Assembly: GCF_000826525.2 (NCBI RefSeq) | Contig: NZ_LN651331.1 | Coordinates: 1-64,000, forward strand | From: Mobilicoccus massiliensis | GTDB lineage: Bacteria > Actinomycetota > Actinomycetes > Actinomycetales > Dermatophilaceae | DNA: 64,000 bases | Direction: 5' to 3' | In this document: piece after piece, positions 8,664-18,263 of the stretch | How positions within the stretch are numbered: position 1 is the first letter of the stretch | Layout of the letters: every line of letters begins with the position of its first letter | Notes under the pieces: model-generated | Databases searched by the model: none | What the model saw: the letters and a program-made list of their open reading frames with translations, nothing else | Told to the model about the DNA's origin: nothing | Position numbers and translations under genes: made by a program

Positions 8664-10820
8664 TCACTCGCGCACGAGGGCGCCGATGCGTTCGACGACG
8701 TCGCGCAGGATGGGCAGCGGGGTCGCGAAGTTGAGCCGCACGTAGCCTTCCCCACCGTCTCCGAGAGCAGTGCCGGGCGTGAGATGGATGCCGGTCTTCT
8801 CGCGGATGACCGATCCCGGGTCCTCGCCGAGTTCGGGCAGGTGGAGCAGGGTGAGGAAGGTGCCCTCGGGCTCGACGTAACCGGCCCGCGGCAGGTGCTC
8901 GGCGGTGAGCTCGGTGAGCGCCCTACGGTTGCGGTCGAGGTAGGCGAGCACCTCGTCGAGCCACGGTTCACCGTGGTCGTACGCGGCGATACCGGCGGCG
9001 TAGCCGGGGCGCGAGGCCCCCTCCTCCACGGGCCAGCAGCGCGCCGACCAACGCTCGAGATGCTCGGGATTGGTGAGGATCGCCTGGGCGCACTTCAGCC
9101 CCGGGAGGTTGAATCCCTTCGACGCCGAGGTCGCGGTGATCGAGTGCGCGGCGGTGCGGGCATCGAGGGTCGCGTAGGGGGTGTGGCGGAACTCCCGGTA
9201 CACGATCGGCGCGTGGATCTCGTCGGAGAACACGAGTCCGCGCTTGGCCTCGACGACGTCGGCGACGGCCAGCATCTCCTCGGCCGTGAGCACCTGGCCG
9301 AGCGGGTTGATCGGGTTGCAGAGGACGAGGAGCTCCCCGCCGGCGTCGAACGCGGCCTCGAGCGCGTCGAGGTCGAAGCGCCAGCGGTCGTTGCCGGTGC
9401 CCGCGCCGCTCTCGCGGATCATCGGGACCTGGATCACCTCGCGGTCGTGGATGCCCGGCAGGGTGAGGAACGGCATGTAGGCCGGGGTCGGCAGCACGAC
9501 CTTGCCGCCGGGGGAGACGAAGTGGTCGAGCATCGCGCCCAGCACCGAGAGCACGTCGGGAGCGGGGCGCACCCAGGCGGGGTCGACGTCCCACCCGTAC
9601 CGACGTCGCGCGAACTGCGCGTAGGCGCGGGCGAGTTCGCTCTTGTCCTCGAACGTCGTGTAACCGAACTGCCCGGCGTCGACGAAGCGCCGGAGGGCCT
9701 GCGTGACGGGCTCGGCGATGCCGAAGTCCATCTCGGCGATCCAGGCTCCGATCGTCTCGGGGTAGCGGCTCCACTTCGAGCCGCCGCCCGCGCGCAACTG
9801 TTCGACGGTGATGGCGTCCCAGCGGTCGGTGAAGGAGGTGGCGTCCATGCGCTCATCCTCGCGCACCGAGCTCGTCAGTCGGCGGCCGGTCTCGACTCCG
9901 TGGGGCCGGATGCGGGCACCGGGGGCCGTTGCACCGCGGCGGCGTCGCCCGGCCAGCACGAGACCGGCGGCGATGATCGCGCCGCCCACGAGGTGGTAGG
10001 GCTGTAGTGCCTCGCCGAGGACGAGGAACGCGAGAACCGCCCCGAAGATCGGCATGAGGTGCATGAACTGCCCCGCGCGGGCCGAGCCGAGAAGCGCGAC
10101 GCCCCGGTTCCAGCAGAAGTACGACACGATCGACGGCACGAGACCGACGTAGAGCATGGCACCGACGGCACCCGGGGTGACCGGCATCCGGCGACCGGTG
10201 GCGAACTCCCAGGCGGCGAACGGCGCGAGCAGCGTGACGCCGATGCCGAAGGTCACGAGGAGCATCGTCAGGGGGTGGACGCCGGGCACGAGCCGCAGCA
10301 AGGCGGTGTAGAGCGCGTAACAGACGACCGCGGCGAGAATCCACCAGGCGCCGGCGCCCACGCTGATCCGTGCAGAGGTCACGTGACCCGCCGAGACGAT
10401 GACCCAGACGCCGAGCAGCGAGACGGCCAGGCCGAGAAGCTGCGCGCGGGTCGGATGCTCGCGGAACAGCACGGCGACGAAGCCGAGGACCAGCAGTGGC
10501 CCGACCGACTGCAGGAGCAGCCCGGTCACGGCCGGGACCGTGCCCAGACCGATGTAGACGAAGGTGTTGAAGATCGTGATGCCGGTGATCGCGAGCGCGG
10601 TGAAGAGCCACAGACGGCGTCGGACGACGGGCAGGTCACGGCGCAGGTGACGCCATCCGAACGGCAACAGGACGGCGACCGCGATGAGCCAGCGGGCGAA
10701 GCCGAGGGCGACCGGCGGGACGCTCTGACCGACGAGGCGACCGACGACGAAGTTGCCCGACCAGCCGAGGACGGCGACGCACAGCAGCAGTTGCGGCGTG
10801 TGCCACCAGCGTGCCAGCAC
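8664..10820 (-). CDS. EamA/DMT transporter joined in frame to a MalY/PatB-type PLP C-S lyase
   Basis: One uninterrupted 718-residue frame. Residues 1 to about 295 are a drug/metabolite-transporter-superfamily permease with about ten hydrophobic segments (two EamA repeats). A basic linker (about 295-324) leads to a fold-type I aminotransferase of the cystathionine beta-lyase/MalY/PatB class, with NPINPLG and a PLP lysine in SASKGF near residue 568. No stop separates the halves. Met325 (base 9848) has a GAGGA ribosome-like site upstream, so the enzyme may also be made separately. Such lyases cleave cystathionine or cysteine conjugates; the transporter would move related amino compounds. Fusion versus two overlapping products is unresolved. 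Confidence 0.85.
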   Translation of the reverse strand: MLARWWHTPQLLLCVAVLGWSGNFVVGRLVGQSVPPVALGFARWLIAVAVLLPFGWRHLRRDLPVVRRRLWLFTALAITGITIFNTFVYIGLGTVPAVTGLLLQSVGPLLVLGFVAVLFREHPTRAQLLGLAVSLLGVWVIVSAGHVTSARISVGAGAWWILAAVVCYALYTALLRLVPGVHPLTMLLVTFGIGVTLLAPFAAWEFATGRRMPVTPGAVGAMLYVGLVPSIVSYFCWNRGVALLGSARAGQFMHLMPIFGAVLAFLVLGEALQPYHLVGGAIIAAGLVLAGRRRRGATAPGARIRPHGVETGRRLTSSVREDERMDATSFTDRWDAITVEQLRAGGGSKWSRYPETIGAWIAEMDFGIAEPVTQALRRFVDAGQFGYTTFEDKSELARAYAQFARRRYGWDVDPAWVRPAPDVLSVLGAMLDHFVSPGGKVVLPTPAYMPFLTLPGIHDREVIQVPMIRESGAGTGNDRWRFDLDALEAAFDAGGELLVLCNPINPLGQVLTAEEMLAVADVVEAKRGLVFSDEIHAPIVYREFRHTPYATLDARTAAHSITATSASKGFNLPGLKCAQAILTNPEHLERWSARCWPVEEGASRPGYAAGIAAYDHGEPWLDEVLAYLDRNRRALTELTAEHLPRAGYVEPEGTFLTLLHLPELGEDPGSVIREKTGIHLTPGTALGDGGEGYVRLNFATPLPILRDVVERIGALVRE

Positions 10821-10896
10821 GATCTACTCCCTTCACCGGCCCGGACCGGGTGAGGATATCGGTCGCGTCCGACTCGCCCGGGCCGCAGGACCGGGG

Positions 10897-10919
10897 CTGT
10901 CGGCGCCCTCGGTTACGGT
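10897..10919 (+). promoter_or_regulatory. Weak RecA-NDp-like promoter before DASS gene
   Basis: CTGTCGGCG, eight bases, TACGGT. Two deviations from the damage-promoter consensus in the -35 block; -10 fits TAnnnT. Could be an ordinary promoter or chance. Confidence 0.35.
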
Positions 10920-10953
10920 GCCAGCAGGCGAACGACGAGGCGAGGAGACACCG

Positions 10954-12618
10954 ATGTCCCACCAGCACATGCCCGGCGACCACCTGCACGGCCTCGAGGC
11001 CGACCCGCGCCGGGGTGAGGAGATCGAATTCCGTTCGCCCGGCGAGCGGGCCGAGCCCGAGCCGGCAGGCACCCAGCGATTGCGCATCGCCGGCCTCGTC
11101 GGCGGCCTGGCGGCGGCTCTGCTCGTCTACTTCGTCATGCCGGGCGACGTGCCCGCCCACGCGCGCCTCACCGCCGCGACCGCCGTGCTCATGGGCATCT
11201 GGTGGATGACCGAGGCCATCCCCATCCCCGGTACGGCGCTGATCCCGCTCATCGTCTTCCCGATCTTCGCCAAGCAGGCCGCACCCATCGACAAGGTGGG
11301 CGCCTCCTACGGCAACAACATCATCTTCCTGTTCATGGGCGGGTTCCTCCTCGCGCTCGCGATGCAACGGTGGAACCTGCATCGCCGCATCGCGCTCGTC
11401 ACGGTGCGCCTCATGGGCACCTCGTCCGCGATGATCGTCGCCGGCTTCATGGTCGCGACGGGCTTCATCTCGATGTGGGTGTCCAACACGGCGACCGCGG
11501 TGATGATGCTGCCGATCGGCGTCTCGGTGCTCGTGCTCGTCGCGAAGATGGGCAAGGGGGGTGAGGATGCCGAGGCCCTGGACGAGGACGCCTCGGCCGC
11601 CCTGGCCACGACCGGCGCCGCGGACGCCCCCTCCGCCGACGTCGCCGAGGAGGTCGTACGCACGAACTTCGGCACCGCACTCATGCTCGGCATCGCCTAC
11701 TCCGCGTCCCTCGGCTCGCTCGGCACTCTCATCGGCACCCCGCCCAACACCCTGCTCGCGGGGTTCATGAGCCAGACCTACGGCGTGCGCATCGACTTCT
11801 TCCGGTGGATGCTCGTCGGCGTTCCCATCGCCGTCGTCTTCCTCGTCGTGTGCTGGGTGCTGCTCACCAAGGTCCTCTTCCGGCCCGAGGTGAAGCAGAT
11901 CCCCGGTGGCCGCGAGCTGTTCGACGACGAACTCGCCAAGCTCGGCCCGATGTCGCACGGTGAGCGCCGGGTTCTCGTGATGTTCGCGCTCGCGGCGCTG
12001 TCATGGATCGCGATCCCTTTGGTCTCGGAGTTCGTCCTCGGTCTGAAGAAGCCGTTCGTCTCCGACGCGGGCATCGCGATGATCGTCGGGGTCCTGCTGT
12101 TCCTGCTCCCCGCCGGTCACGCGCGCGGGGTGCGCCTGCTCGACTGGGACAGCGCCGTCAAGCTGCCCTGGGGTGTGCTGCTGCTCTTCGGTGGCGGCCT
12201 CGCTCTGTCCGAACAGTTCTCCGCCTCCGGGCTGACCACGTGGATCGGCGGCCAGGTGGGTGCTCTCGGCGCTCTGCCGGTCGTCGCTCTCATCGCCATC
12301 GTCGCCACCGGCGTGCTGTTCCTCACCGAGCTCACGAGCAACACGGCCACGGCCGCGACGTTCCTGCCCGTCGCGGGCGGTGTCGCGACCGGTCTGGGCA
12401 TCGACCCGATGCTCCTCGCCGTTCCCGTCGCGCTCAGCGCCACCTGCGCCTTCATGCTGCCGGTCGCCACGCCGCCGAACGCCATCGCCTACGGCTCGGG
12501 GTACGTCACCATCGGCCAGATGGTCAAGGGTGGGCTGTGGCTCAACCTCATCGGCATCGTGCTCGTCACCCTGACCACCACCACGCTGCTCGTCTGGGCG
12601 TTCGGGCTCACGCTGTAG
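10954..12618 (+). CDS. SLC13/DASS-family anion:sodium symporter
   Basis: A 554-residue polytopic membrane protein of the divalent anion:Na+ symporter family (CitT/SdcS/NadC type), which import dicarboxylates, citrate or sulfate. The two substrate/sodium-site segments are recognisable: VSNTATAVMMLPI in the first repeat and ELTSNTATAATFLPV in the second, plus TPPNAIAYGSGYV near the end. An insertion of about 35 acidic residues (about 200-235) lies in a cytoplasmic loop. ATG 10954 has a GGCGAGGAGA ribosome site; 54 codons of open frame upstream are not needed. Divergent from the transporter-lyase gene. Substrate not assigned. Confidence 0.88.
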   Translation: MSHQHMPGDHLHGLEADPRRGEEIEFRSPGERAEPEPAGTQRLRIAGLVGGLAAALLVYFVMPGDVPAHARLTAATAVLMGIWWMTEAIPIPGTALIPLIVFPIFAKQAAPIDKVGASYGNNIIFLFMGGFLLALAMQRWNLHRRIALVTVRLMGTSSAMIVAGFMVATGFISMWVSNTATAVMMLPIGVSVLVLVAKMGKGGEDAEALDEDASAALATTGAADAPSADVAEEVVRTNFGTALMLGIAYSASLGSLGTLIGTPPNTLLAGFMSQTYGVRIDFFRWMLVGVPIAVVFLVVCWVLLTKVLFRPEVKQIPGGRELFDDELAKLGPMSHGERRVLVMFALAALSWIAIPLVSEFVLGLKKPFVSDAGIAMIVGVLLFLLPAGHARGVRLLDWDSAVKLPWGVLLLFGGGLALSEQFSASGLTTWIGGQVGALGALPVVALIAIVATGVLFLTELTSNTATAATFLPVAGGVATGLGIDPMLLAVPVALSATCAFMLPVATPPNAIAYGSGYVTIGQMVKGGLWLNLIGIVLVTLTTTTLLVWAFGLTL

Positions 12619-12661
12619 GGGCCCCTGAACCGTCTGCACACACGAGCGGGATGATGGATGC

Positions 12662-13384
12662 ATGCAGTTGGAGAACATCGTCATCGACGCCGTCGAGCCC
12701 AAGGCCCTCGGGGCCTTCTGGCGGGATGCGCTCGGCGCCGAGACGCTGAGCTGGGAGGACGAGCTCGTGGAGGTGCGCCTCTCGATCCCGAGCGGTCCCG
12801 TCCTCGACATCTGTCTGCCACGCATCCCCGAGATCGACAACTCCTCGCCGCGTGCCCACCTCGACCTCGCGGGGGGCGCGGAGCGTGACGCGGTGGTCGA
12901 GCGTCTGCTGGCTCTCGGCGCGACCCGCCTCGACATCGGGCAAGGCACGGTGCCGTGGGTCGTGCTCGCCGACCCGGAGTCCAACCCGTTCTGCGTCATG
13001 GAGTTTCGCCCCGAGTACGCCGACTCCGGGCCGATCGCCGGAGTGCCGATCGACTCCGCCGATCCCGAGCGCGACGCACAGTTCTGGTCGGCGCTCGTGG
13101 GGTGGGAGCCGTGCGCCGGGATCGTGCCCTCCCTGCGGCACCCGAGCGGTCGCGGGCCCCTCCTCGAGTTCTGCCCCGAGCTCGGCCCCAAGACGGGCAA
13201 GAACCACCTCCATCTCGACGTGCGCACGCCTGCCGAGATGACGATGGGAGACGCCGTCGCCCGCGCCCTCGCTCTCGGCGCGTGGGAGGTCGATCACGAG
13301 TGGGATGTGCCGTGGACGATCCTCGCCGACCCCTCGGGCAACGAGTTCTGCATCCTGCCGCCGGAGGCGTCCGAGGGGGCCTGA
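12662..13384 (+). CDS. Two-domain VOC/glyoxalase-fold protein
   Basis: A 240-residue protein made of two vicinal-oxygen-chelate modules (about 1-115 and 120-240), each starting with the ID(S/A)-(D/E)P segment and ending with LADPEGN-type FC(V/I)-(M/L) strands. Members include glyoxalases, bleomycin resistance proteins and dioxygenases; this pattern resembles the uncharacterised actinobacterial class with conserved WxVLADPxxNxFC. Metal-binding residues cannot be assigned with certainty. Starts at ATG 12662, 43 bp after the carrier gene. Confidence 0.8.
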   Translation: MQLENIVIDAVEPKALGAFWRDALGAETLSWEDELVEVRLSIPSGPVLDICLPRIPEIDNSSPRAHLDLAGGAERDAVVERLLALGATRLDIGQGTVPWVVLADPESNPFCVMEFRPEYADSGPIAGVPIDSADPERDAQFWSALVGWEPCAGIVPSLRHPSGRGPLLEFCPELGPKTGKNHLHLDVRTPAEMTMGDAVARALALGAWEVDHEWDVPWTILADPSGNEFCILPPEASEGA

Positions 13385-13475
13385 GCAGCCGTTTTCGGAG
13401 GACCTGTCTCGAGGACGGCCACGCCCGGATACCGTGGGAGGCTCAGCACGACGCCGTCTTCGGGGGAAAGTCCGC

Positions 13476-14744
13476 GTGTCCACGACATCCACTCAGGTCG
13501 CCAGGACGATGCCCGCCAGGTCGCTCGCCCCGGATATCGCCCGAGGGATGATGCTCCTGCTCATCGCCCTCGCCAACGTCTCCTGGTACTTGTGGGGCCG
13601 CCCCGGCGACGGCGCGCTGGCCCACCCCCCGGCGACGAGCCCCCTCGATGCCGTCTTGCAGTTCGTGATGATGGTCGTCGTGGACGCCAGGGCGCTTCCC
13701 ATGTTCGCGTTCCTGTTCGGCTACGGCATGGTGCAGTTCGCCCGGTCCCGCCTCGCCCGGGGGATCGACGAGAAGATGGTGCGGCGGTTCCTGATGCGAC
13801 GCCACCTGGCCATGATCCTCATCGGAGCGCTCCACGCGGCACTGCTGTTCATGGGTGACATCGTCGGCGCCTACGGCCTGGCTGGGCTCGTGCTGGTCTG
13901 GGTGTTCTTCGAACGCAAAGACGTGACGCTCGCCGTGTGGATCGGTGTCTTCCTCGTGCTGATCGGCGCGTTGGCGGCGCTGTCGATCTTCGGTGGGCTC
14001 GTCACCAACATGTCCTCGCCCGAGGTTCTGGAGGAGATGGCCAGGGCGAACCAGGGGGCCGACGTGTCGTCGATGCGCGACGCCGCGGCCGGAGACGTCG
14101 CCTATCCGGCATCCATCACGGCGCGGCTGGGCACCTGGGTGTTCATCGGCCTGCAGGGGTTGCTGCTCGTCGTGCCCGTCTGCGTCCTCAGTGGATGGCT
14201 GGCGGCGCGACACCGGTTGCTCGACGAGCCGTGGAACCACATCCCCCGGCTGCGTCTTCTGGCCATCGGTGGGCTCGCGATCGGGTGGCTCGGTGGTCTG
14301 CCCGGCGCGATGCATCACGCCGGCCTCCTGCCCCTGCATCCGGCGCTGTTCTGGACCTTCCTCATGTTCACCTTCTTCACGGGCCTGGCCGCCGGAGTCG
14401 GGTACGCGTCACTGTTCGGTCTGCTCGCGGTGCGACTGGAGAGGGGCCCCGGGGCGGCGGCTGTCGAGGGAGGGGAACGCTCCCTGCCCACGTTCTGGAG
14501 ACTGACGGCGAGCGTCGGTCGGCGATCGCTGACCTTCTACCTGTGGCAGTCCGTGATCCTGGCCCCGTTGTTGTCGGGGTGGGGGCTGGGGCTCGGCGCC
14601 CACCTGGGCACCGCCGGCGCGTTGGCGATCGCGGCTCTGGTGTGGGTCTCGTCGTTGCCGATCGCGCACTGGCTGGACTCGCGTGGGTCGCGCGGGCCCG
14701 CCGAAGTGGTCCTGCGCCGCCTGTCCTACGGATCGGCAGGCTGA
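13476..14744 (+). CDS. DUF418 integral membrane protein
   Basis: A 422-residue membrane protein of the DUF418 family with about ten hydrophobic segments. The N-terminal segment ([20 protein letters not shown]) and the C-terminal [14 protein letters not shown] block are the family hallmarks, distantly like acyltransferase-3 proteins. Function unknown. GTG 13476 is preferred because GGGGGAAAG precedes it at suitable spacing; ATG 13509 is an alternative. The open frame further upstream overlaps the VOC gene and is unlikely. Confidence 0.78.
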   Translation: MSTTSTQVARTMPARSLAPDIARGMMLLLIALANVSWYLWGRPGDGALAHPPATSPLDAVLQFVMMVVVDARALPMFAFLFGYGMVQFARSRLARGIDEKMVRRFLMRRHLAMILIGALHAALLFMGDIVGAYGLAGLVLVWVFFERKDVTLAVWIGVFLVLIGALAALSIFGGLVTNMSSPEVLEEMARANQGADVSSMRDAAAGDVAYPASITARLGTWVFIGLQGLLLVVPVCVLSGWLAARHRLLDEPWNHIPRLRLLAIGGLAIGWLGGLPGAMHHAGLLPLHPALFWTFLMFTFFTGLAAGVGYASLFGLLAVRLERGPGAAAVEGGERSLPTFWRLTASVGRRSLTFYLWQSVILAPLLSGWGLGLGAHLGTAGALAIAALVWVSSLPIAHWLDSRGSRGPAEVVLRRLSYGSAG

Positions 14745-14878
14745 CGAGTCACCGTCCTGTCCGAAAGCCGTTGGAGGCCACCGAGGGGTGTCCGTACCAT
14801 GGGCTGCGGGCCCGCGACCTGCGGCTCACACCCGTCGGCCTCCCGCACCGTCTATGCGGGGGCGAGAAAGGAATACTT

Positions 14879-16723
14879 GTGCTCCGCACCCACACCGCCG
14901 GCACCCTGCGTGCCGAGGACACCGGCACGACCGTCACGCTCACCGGATGGGTGGGGCGCAGGCGTGATCACGGCGGAGTGGCGTTCATCGATCTGCGCGA
15001 CGCCTCGGGCACCGTCCAGGTGGTCGCCCGCGACGAGGTCCTCACCGGAGCTGCGCACGACCTGCGCAACGAGTACTGCGTCAAGGTCGCCGGCGAGGTC
15101 GCCCCGCGCGACCCCAAGGACGTCAACCCGAACATCCCCACCGGCGAGATCGACGTCGTCGCCGCCGAGATCGAGGTCCTGTCCGAGGCCGCGCCGCTGC
15201 CGTTCCAGATCGACGAGCGGACGACCGTGGGCGAGGAGGCGCGTCTCAAGCACCGCTACCTCGACCTGCGGCGTCCCGGCGACCGCAACGCCGGACACGC
15301 GATCCGCCTGCGGTCGAAGGTCAGTTCGGCCGCCCGCCGCGTGCTCGAGGAGCGCGACTTCGTCGAGATCGAGACCCCGACCCTCACGCGATCCACGCCC
15401 GAGGGCGCCCGTGACTTCCTCGTGCCGGCGCGCCTCTCACCCGGGTCGTGGTACGCACTCCCGCAGAGCCCGCAGCTGTTCAAGCAGCTCCTCATGGTCG
15501 CGGGCATGGAGCGCTACTACCAGATCGCACGCTGCTACCGCGACGAGGACTTTCGCGCCGACCGTCAGCCCGAGTTCACCCAGCTCGACATCGAGATGAG
15601 CTTCGTCGACCAGGACGACGTCATCGAGCTCGGCGAGGCGATCGTCCGCGAGATCTGGCAGCTCATCGGCGTCGACCTGACCACCCCGTTCCCTCGGATG
15701 ACGTACGCCGAGGCGATGCGCCGGTTCGGCACCGACAAGCCCGACATGCGGTTCGGCAACGAGCTCGTCGAGTGCACCGACCTGTTCGCCGACACGCAGT
15801 TCCGCGTGTTCCAGGCGCCCTACGTCGGCGCGGTCGTCATGCCCGGCGGCGGCAGCCAGCCTCGACGCCAGTTCGACGCGTGGCAGGAGTGGGCCAAGCA
15901 GCGGGGGGCCAAGGGACTCGCCTACATCACCGTGGGTGAGGACGGCACGCTCGGTGGCCCGGTGGCCAAGAACCTCTCGGAATCCGAACTCGCCGCGCTG
16001 CCCGAGCGCACGGGCGCGAAGCCGGGGGACTGCATCTTCTTCGCGGCCGGCGCGGCCAAGCCCTCCCGTGCGCTGCTCGGCGCGGCCCGGCTCGAGATCG
16101 GCCGACGCTGCGAGCTCATCGACGAGAACGCGTGGAGCTTCCTCTGGGTCGTCGACGCTCCGCTGTTCGAGCCGACCGGTGACGCGACGGCCGCGGGTGA
16201 CGTGGCGGTCGGGTCCGGCGCCTGGACGGCGGTGCACCACGCGTTCACCTCACCCAAGCCGGAGTTCCTCGACACGTTCGACACCGACCCCGGTGAGGCG
16301 CTCGCCTACGCCTACGACATGGTGTGCAACGGCAACGAGATCGGCGGCGGATCGATCCGTATCCACCGCCGCGACGTGCAGGAACGCGTGTTCGCCGTCA
16401 TGGGGCTGAGCGAGGAGGAGGCGCAGGAGAAGTTCGGGTTCCTCCTCGACGCCTTCAAGTTCGGAGCCCCGCCGCACGGTGGCATCGCGTTCGGGTGGGA
16501 CCGCATCGTCATGCTGCTCGGCGGCTACGACTCGATCCGCGACGTCATCGCCTTCCCCAAGTCCGGCGGCGGGTACGACCCGCTCACCGACGCTCCCGCG
16601 CCGATCACGATCCAGCAGCGCCGGGAGGCCGGGGTCGACGCCAAGCCGAAGAAGAAGGACGACGAGGCCAAGGCCGGCGCCGGCACCCAGGACACCTCCG
16701 CCGTCGCTCCCAAGGAGAGCTGA
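14879..16723 (+). CDS. aspS: Aspartyl-tRNA synthetase
   Basis: A 614-residue class II synthetase charging tRNA with aspartate. The N-terminal OB-fold anticodon domain covers about 1-110, then class II motif 1, motif 2 ([20 protein letters not shown]), the bacterial insertion domain (about 290-430) and motif 3 ([13 protein letters not shown]). Bacterial length and insertion are intact. In this phylum the enzyme is often non-discriminating with GatCAB. GTG 14879 is chosen from the GAGAAAGGA ribosome site and the MLRTHTAG-type start; the frame is open far upstream through the DUF418 gene. The C-terminal 30 residues are Lys/Ala-rich. Confidence 0.95.
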   Translation: MLRTHTAGTLRAEDTGTTVTLTGWVGRRRDHGGVAFIDLRDASGTVQVVARDEVLTGAAHDLRNEYCVKVAGEVAPRDPKDVNPNIPTGEIDVVAAEIEVLSEAAPLPFQIDERTTVGEEARLKHRYLDLRRPGDRNAGHAIRLRSKVSSAARRVLEERDFVEIETPTLTRSTPEGARDFLVPARLSPGSWYALPQSPQLFKQLLMVAGMERYYQIARCYRDEDFRADRQPEFTQLDIEMSFVDQDDVIELGEAIVREIWQLIGVDLTTPFPRMTYAEAMRRFGTDKPDMRFGNELVECTDLFADTQFRVFQAPYVGAVVMPGGGSQPRRQFDAWQEWAKQRGAKGLAYITVGEDGTLGGPVAKNLSESELAALPERTGAKPGDCIFFAAGAAKPSRALLGAARLEIGRRCELIDENAWSFLWVVDAPLFEPTGDATAAGDVAVGSGAWTAVHHAFTSPKPEFLDTFDTDPGEALAYAYDMVCNGNEIGGGSIRIHRRDVQERVFAVMGLSEEEAQEKFGFLLDAFKFGAPPHGGIAFGWDRIVMLLGGYDSIRDVIAFPKSGGGYDPLTDAPAPITIQQRREAGVDAKPKKKDDEAKAGAGTQDTSAVAPKES

Positions 16724-16850
16724 TCCCCCCGGCCCGCTCGGACAGGCGTCTTCACGCATGCGCGCATGGTCGACGTGAACGAAAGCGCCTGTCTGAGCGG
16801 TGCGCGGGGCGTACCGCCCAGTTGCCAGCGCGAGCACACCGAGGAGCCCG

Positions 16851-17522
16851 ATGACCAGCAACGATCTGACCGCCTCCCGGGCTGCCGGGGCCGTCCACAC
16901 CGTGCTCCTCGACGCGGATGGGGTGCTGCAGTGGCCGGCCGACGGCTGGCTGGAGAAGTGGCGGCCCTACGCCGGTGACGACCTCGAGGGGTTTGTCCGG
17001 CAGATGTTCCTCGCCGAGCAACCGGCCCTCACCGGCGCCGTGACGATCCAGGACTGCGTCGAACGCGTTCTGCGCGACCGCGGCCATTCCGGTGAGGAAC
17101 TGTCGCGCGCGGTCGAAGAGGTGCTCTCGGCGTGGGCCATGATCGAGATCTTCGAAGACGCGTTCGCACTCGTCGATCGCGTGCGCGCGGCCGGGACCCG
17201 CTGTTGCCTCGCCTCCAACCAGCAGCGGTTCCGGCGCGACATCATGGTTGATCTCGGCTACGCGCAGCGCTTCGACCGCACGTTCTTCTCGTGCGATCTC
17301 GGAATCGCCAAGCCCGATCCGGGGTACTTCGAGGCCGTCCTCGCAGACCTCGGGTGCGGTCCCGACGGGGTGATCTTCGTCGACGACCGCGAGGACAACG
17401 TCGAGGCGGCCCGATCGGTTGGGCTGACCGCCTTCGTCCACGACACCCACGCCTCGGCGGACGATCGTGGTCTCGACGATCTGGCGCGGATCCTGCGTGA
17501 GGCGGGAGTGCCCGGCGTCTGA
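16851..17522 (+). CDS. HAD-like hydrolase, subclass IA
   Basis: A 223-residue haloacid-dehalogenase-like hydrolase. Motif I is DADGVL near residue 20, motif II is in CCLASNQQ (a Ser-Asn variant), motif III Lys in GIAKPDPGYF and motif IV in VIFVDDREDNVEAA. This is the phosphatase/dehalogenase group; substrate unknown. ATG 16851 follows a GAGGAG ribosome site. Converges with the lipoprotein gene, 17 bp apart. Confidence 0.82.
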   Translation: MTSNDLTASRAAGAVHTVLLDADGVLQWPADGWLEKWRPYAGDDLEGFVRQMFLAEQPALTGAVTIQDCVERVLRDRGHSGEELSRAVEEVLSAWAMIEIFEDAFALVDRVRAAGTRCCLASNQQRFRRDIMVDLGYAQRFDRTFFSCDLGIAKPDPGYFEAVLADLGCGPDGVIFVDDREDNVEAARSVGLTAFVHDTHASADDRGLDDLARILREAGVPGV

Positions 17523-17539
17523 GATCAGACGGCGGACAC

Positions 17540-18178
17540 TCAGGACGCCGGTGACATCTCGTCCTCGACGACCCACTTGTGGTTCTTCATCATCATGCCG
17601 TCGGCGTCGACGTCGACCATGTACACGGGCTGGGTCGTGACCTCGACGATGGTCGCCTCCGCACCCTTCATGCCCGGCATGTGCTCGGCCGACATCGTCG
17701 CCCGATCGCCCTTCTTCAGCGGGGTGTCGCCGACACCGACGAGCTCCTCGTGGACGACCCACTTGTGGTCCTCGACCGGCGCGCCGCCGTTCGTCGGGGT
17801 GTAGTCCACGGCATAGGTCGTCGTGTCGAACGCACCGACGACGGTCGCCTCGGCACCCTTCATGCCGGGCATGTGGTCGGCGCTGAGGACGACCTTGCTG
17901 CCCACGGGGAACTTCGGCGATGCCGCGGGCTTGATCCCGGCCGGCGCGGGGCCGCCGTCCTGCTCGTGCCCCTCGTGCCCGCCTCCGGCCGATGCCGAGC
18001 TGGTGGGCGCGGAACTCGTCGGCGAGGCCGCCGGAGAGGAGGCTGCGGACGACGAGGCAGACGCCGAGCTCGTCGGGCTCTGCGCCGAGTCGTCGGTCGG
18101 GGGAGAGGAGCACCCGGCCACCGCGAGGACGCCGGCGGCGGCGAGAATCGTCGAACGGACGAGAGTGCGGCTGAACAT
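17540..18178 (-). CDS. YdhK-family (DUF1541) lipoprotein, probably copper-regulated
   Basis: A 212-residue secreted lipoprotein: signal peptide with lipobox LAVAGC (Cys23), a Ser/Ala/Pro-rich linker and a Gly/His segment, then two homologous repeats (about 90-150 and 153-212), each with HMPGMKGAEAT and DHKWVV or NHKWVV. This is the YdhK/DUF1541 family, often encoded with copper-resistance genes; its role is not established. ATG 18178 has an AAGGAGCG ribosome site. ATG 18208 is an alternative that would be leaderless from the predicted promoter. A CsoR-type palindrome lies just upstream. Confidence 0.85.
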   Translation of the reverse strand: MFSRTLVRSTILAAAGVLAVAGCSSPPTDDSAQSPTSSASASSSAASSPAASPTSSAPTSSASAGGGHEGHEQDGGPAPAGIKPAASPKFPVGSKVVLSADHMPGMKGAEATVVGAFDTTTYAVDYTPTNGGAPVEDHKWVVHEELVGVGDTPLKKGDRATMSAEHMPGMKGAEATIVEVTTQPVYMVDVDADGMMMKNHKWVVEDEMSPAS

Positions 18179-18218
18179 GATTCGCTCCTTACGCGCTGAG
18201 GTCGTCATGTCCCGAACA

Positions 18219-18233
18219 TACCCCCAGGGGGTA
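18219..18233 (-). promoter_or_regulatory. CsoR-type operator (15-bp palindrome)
   Basis: A perfect inverted repeat, TACCCCC-A/T-GGGGGTA, 41 bp upstream of the lipoprotein ATG. It matches the G/C-tract operators of CsoR-family metal-sensing repressors. On the minus strand it runs into TATGTT, a plausible -10, so repressor binding would block RNA polymerase and copper would relieve it. No csoR gene is in the window. Confidence 0.7.
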
Positions 18234-18263
18234 AGCGTGTCGCGTTGAGGGAAGCAGTAGCGG

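Noticed and set aside
10636-11958. 440-codon minus-strand frame opposite the DASS gene
   Set aside because: Asp/Glu/His/Arg-rich shadow typical of GC-rich antisense; no domain.
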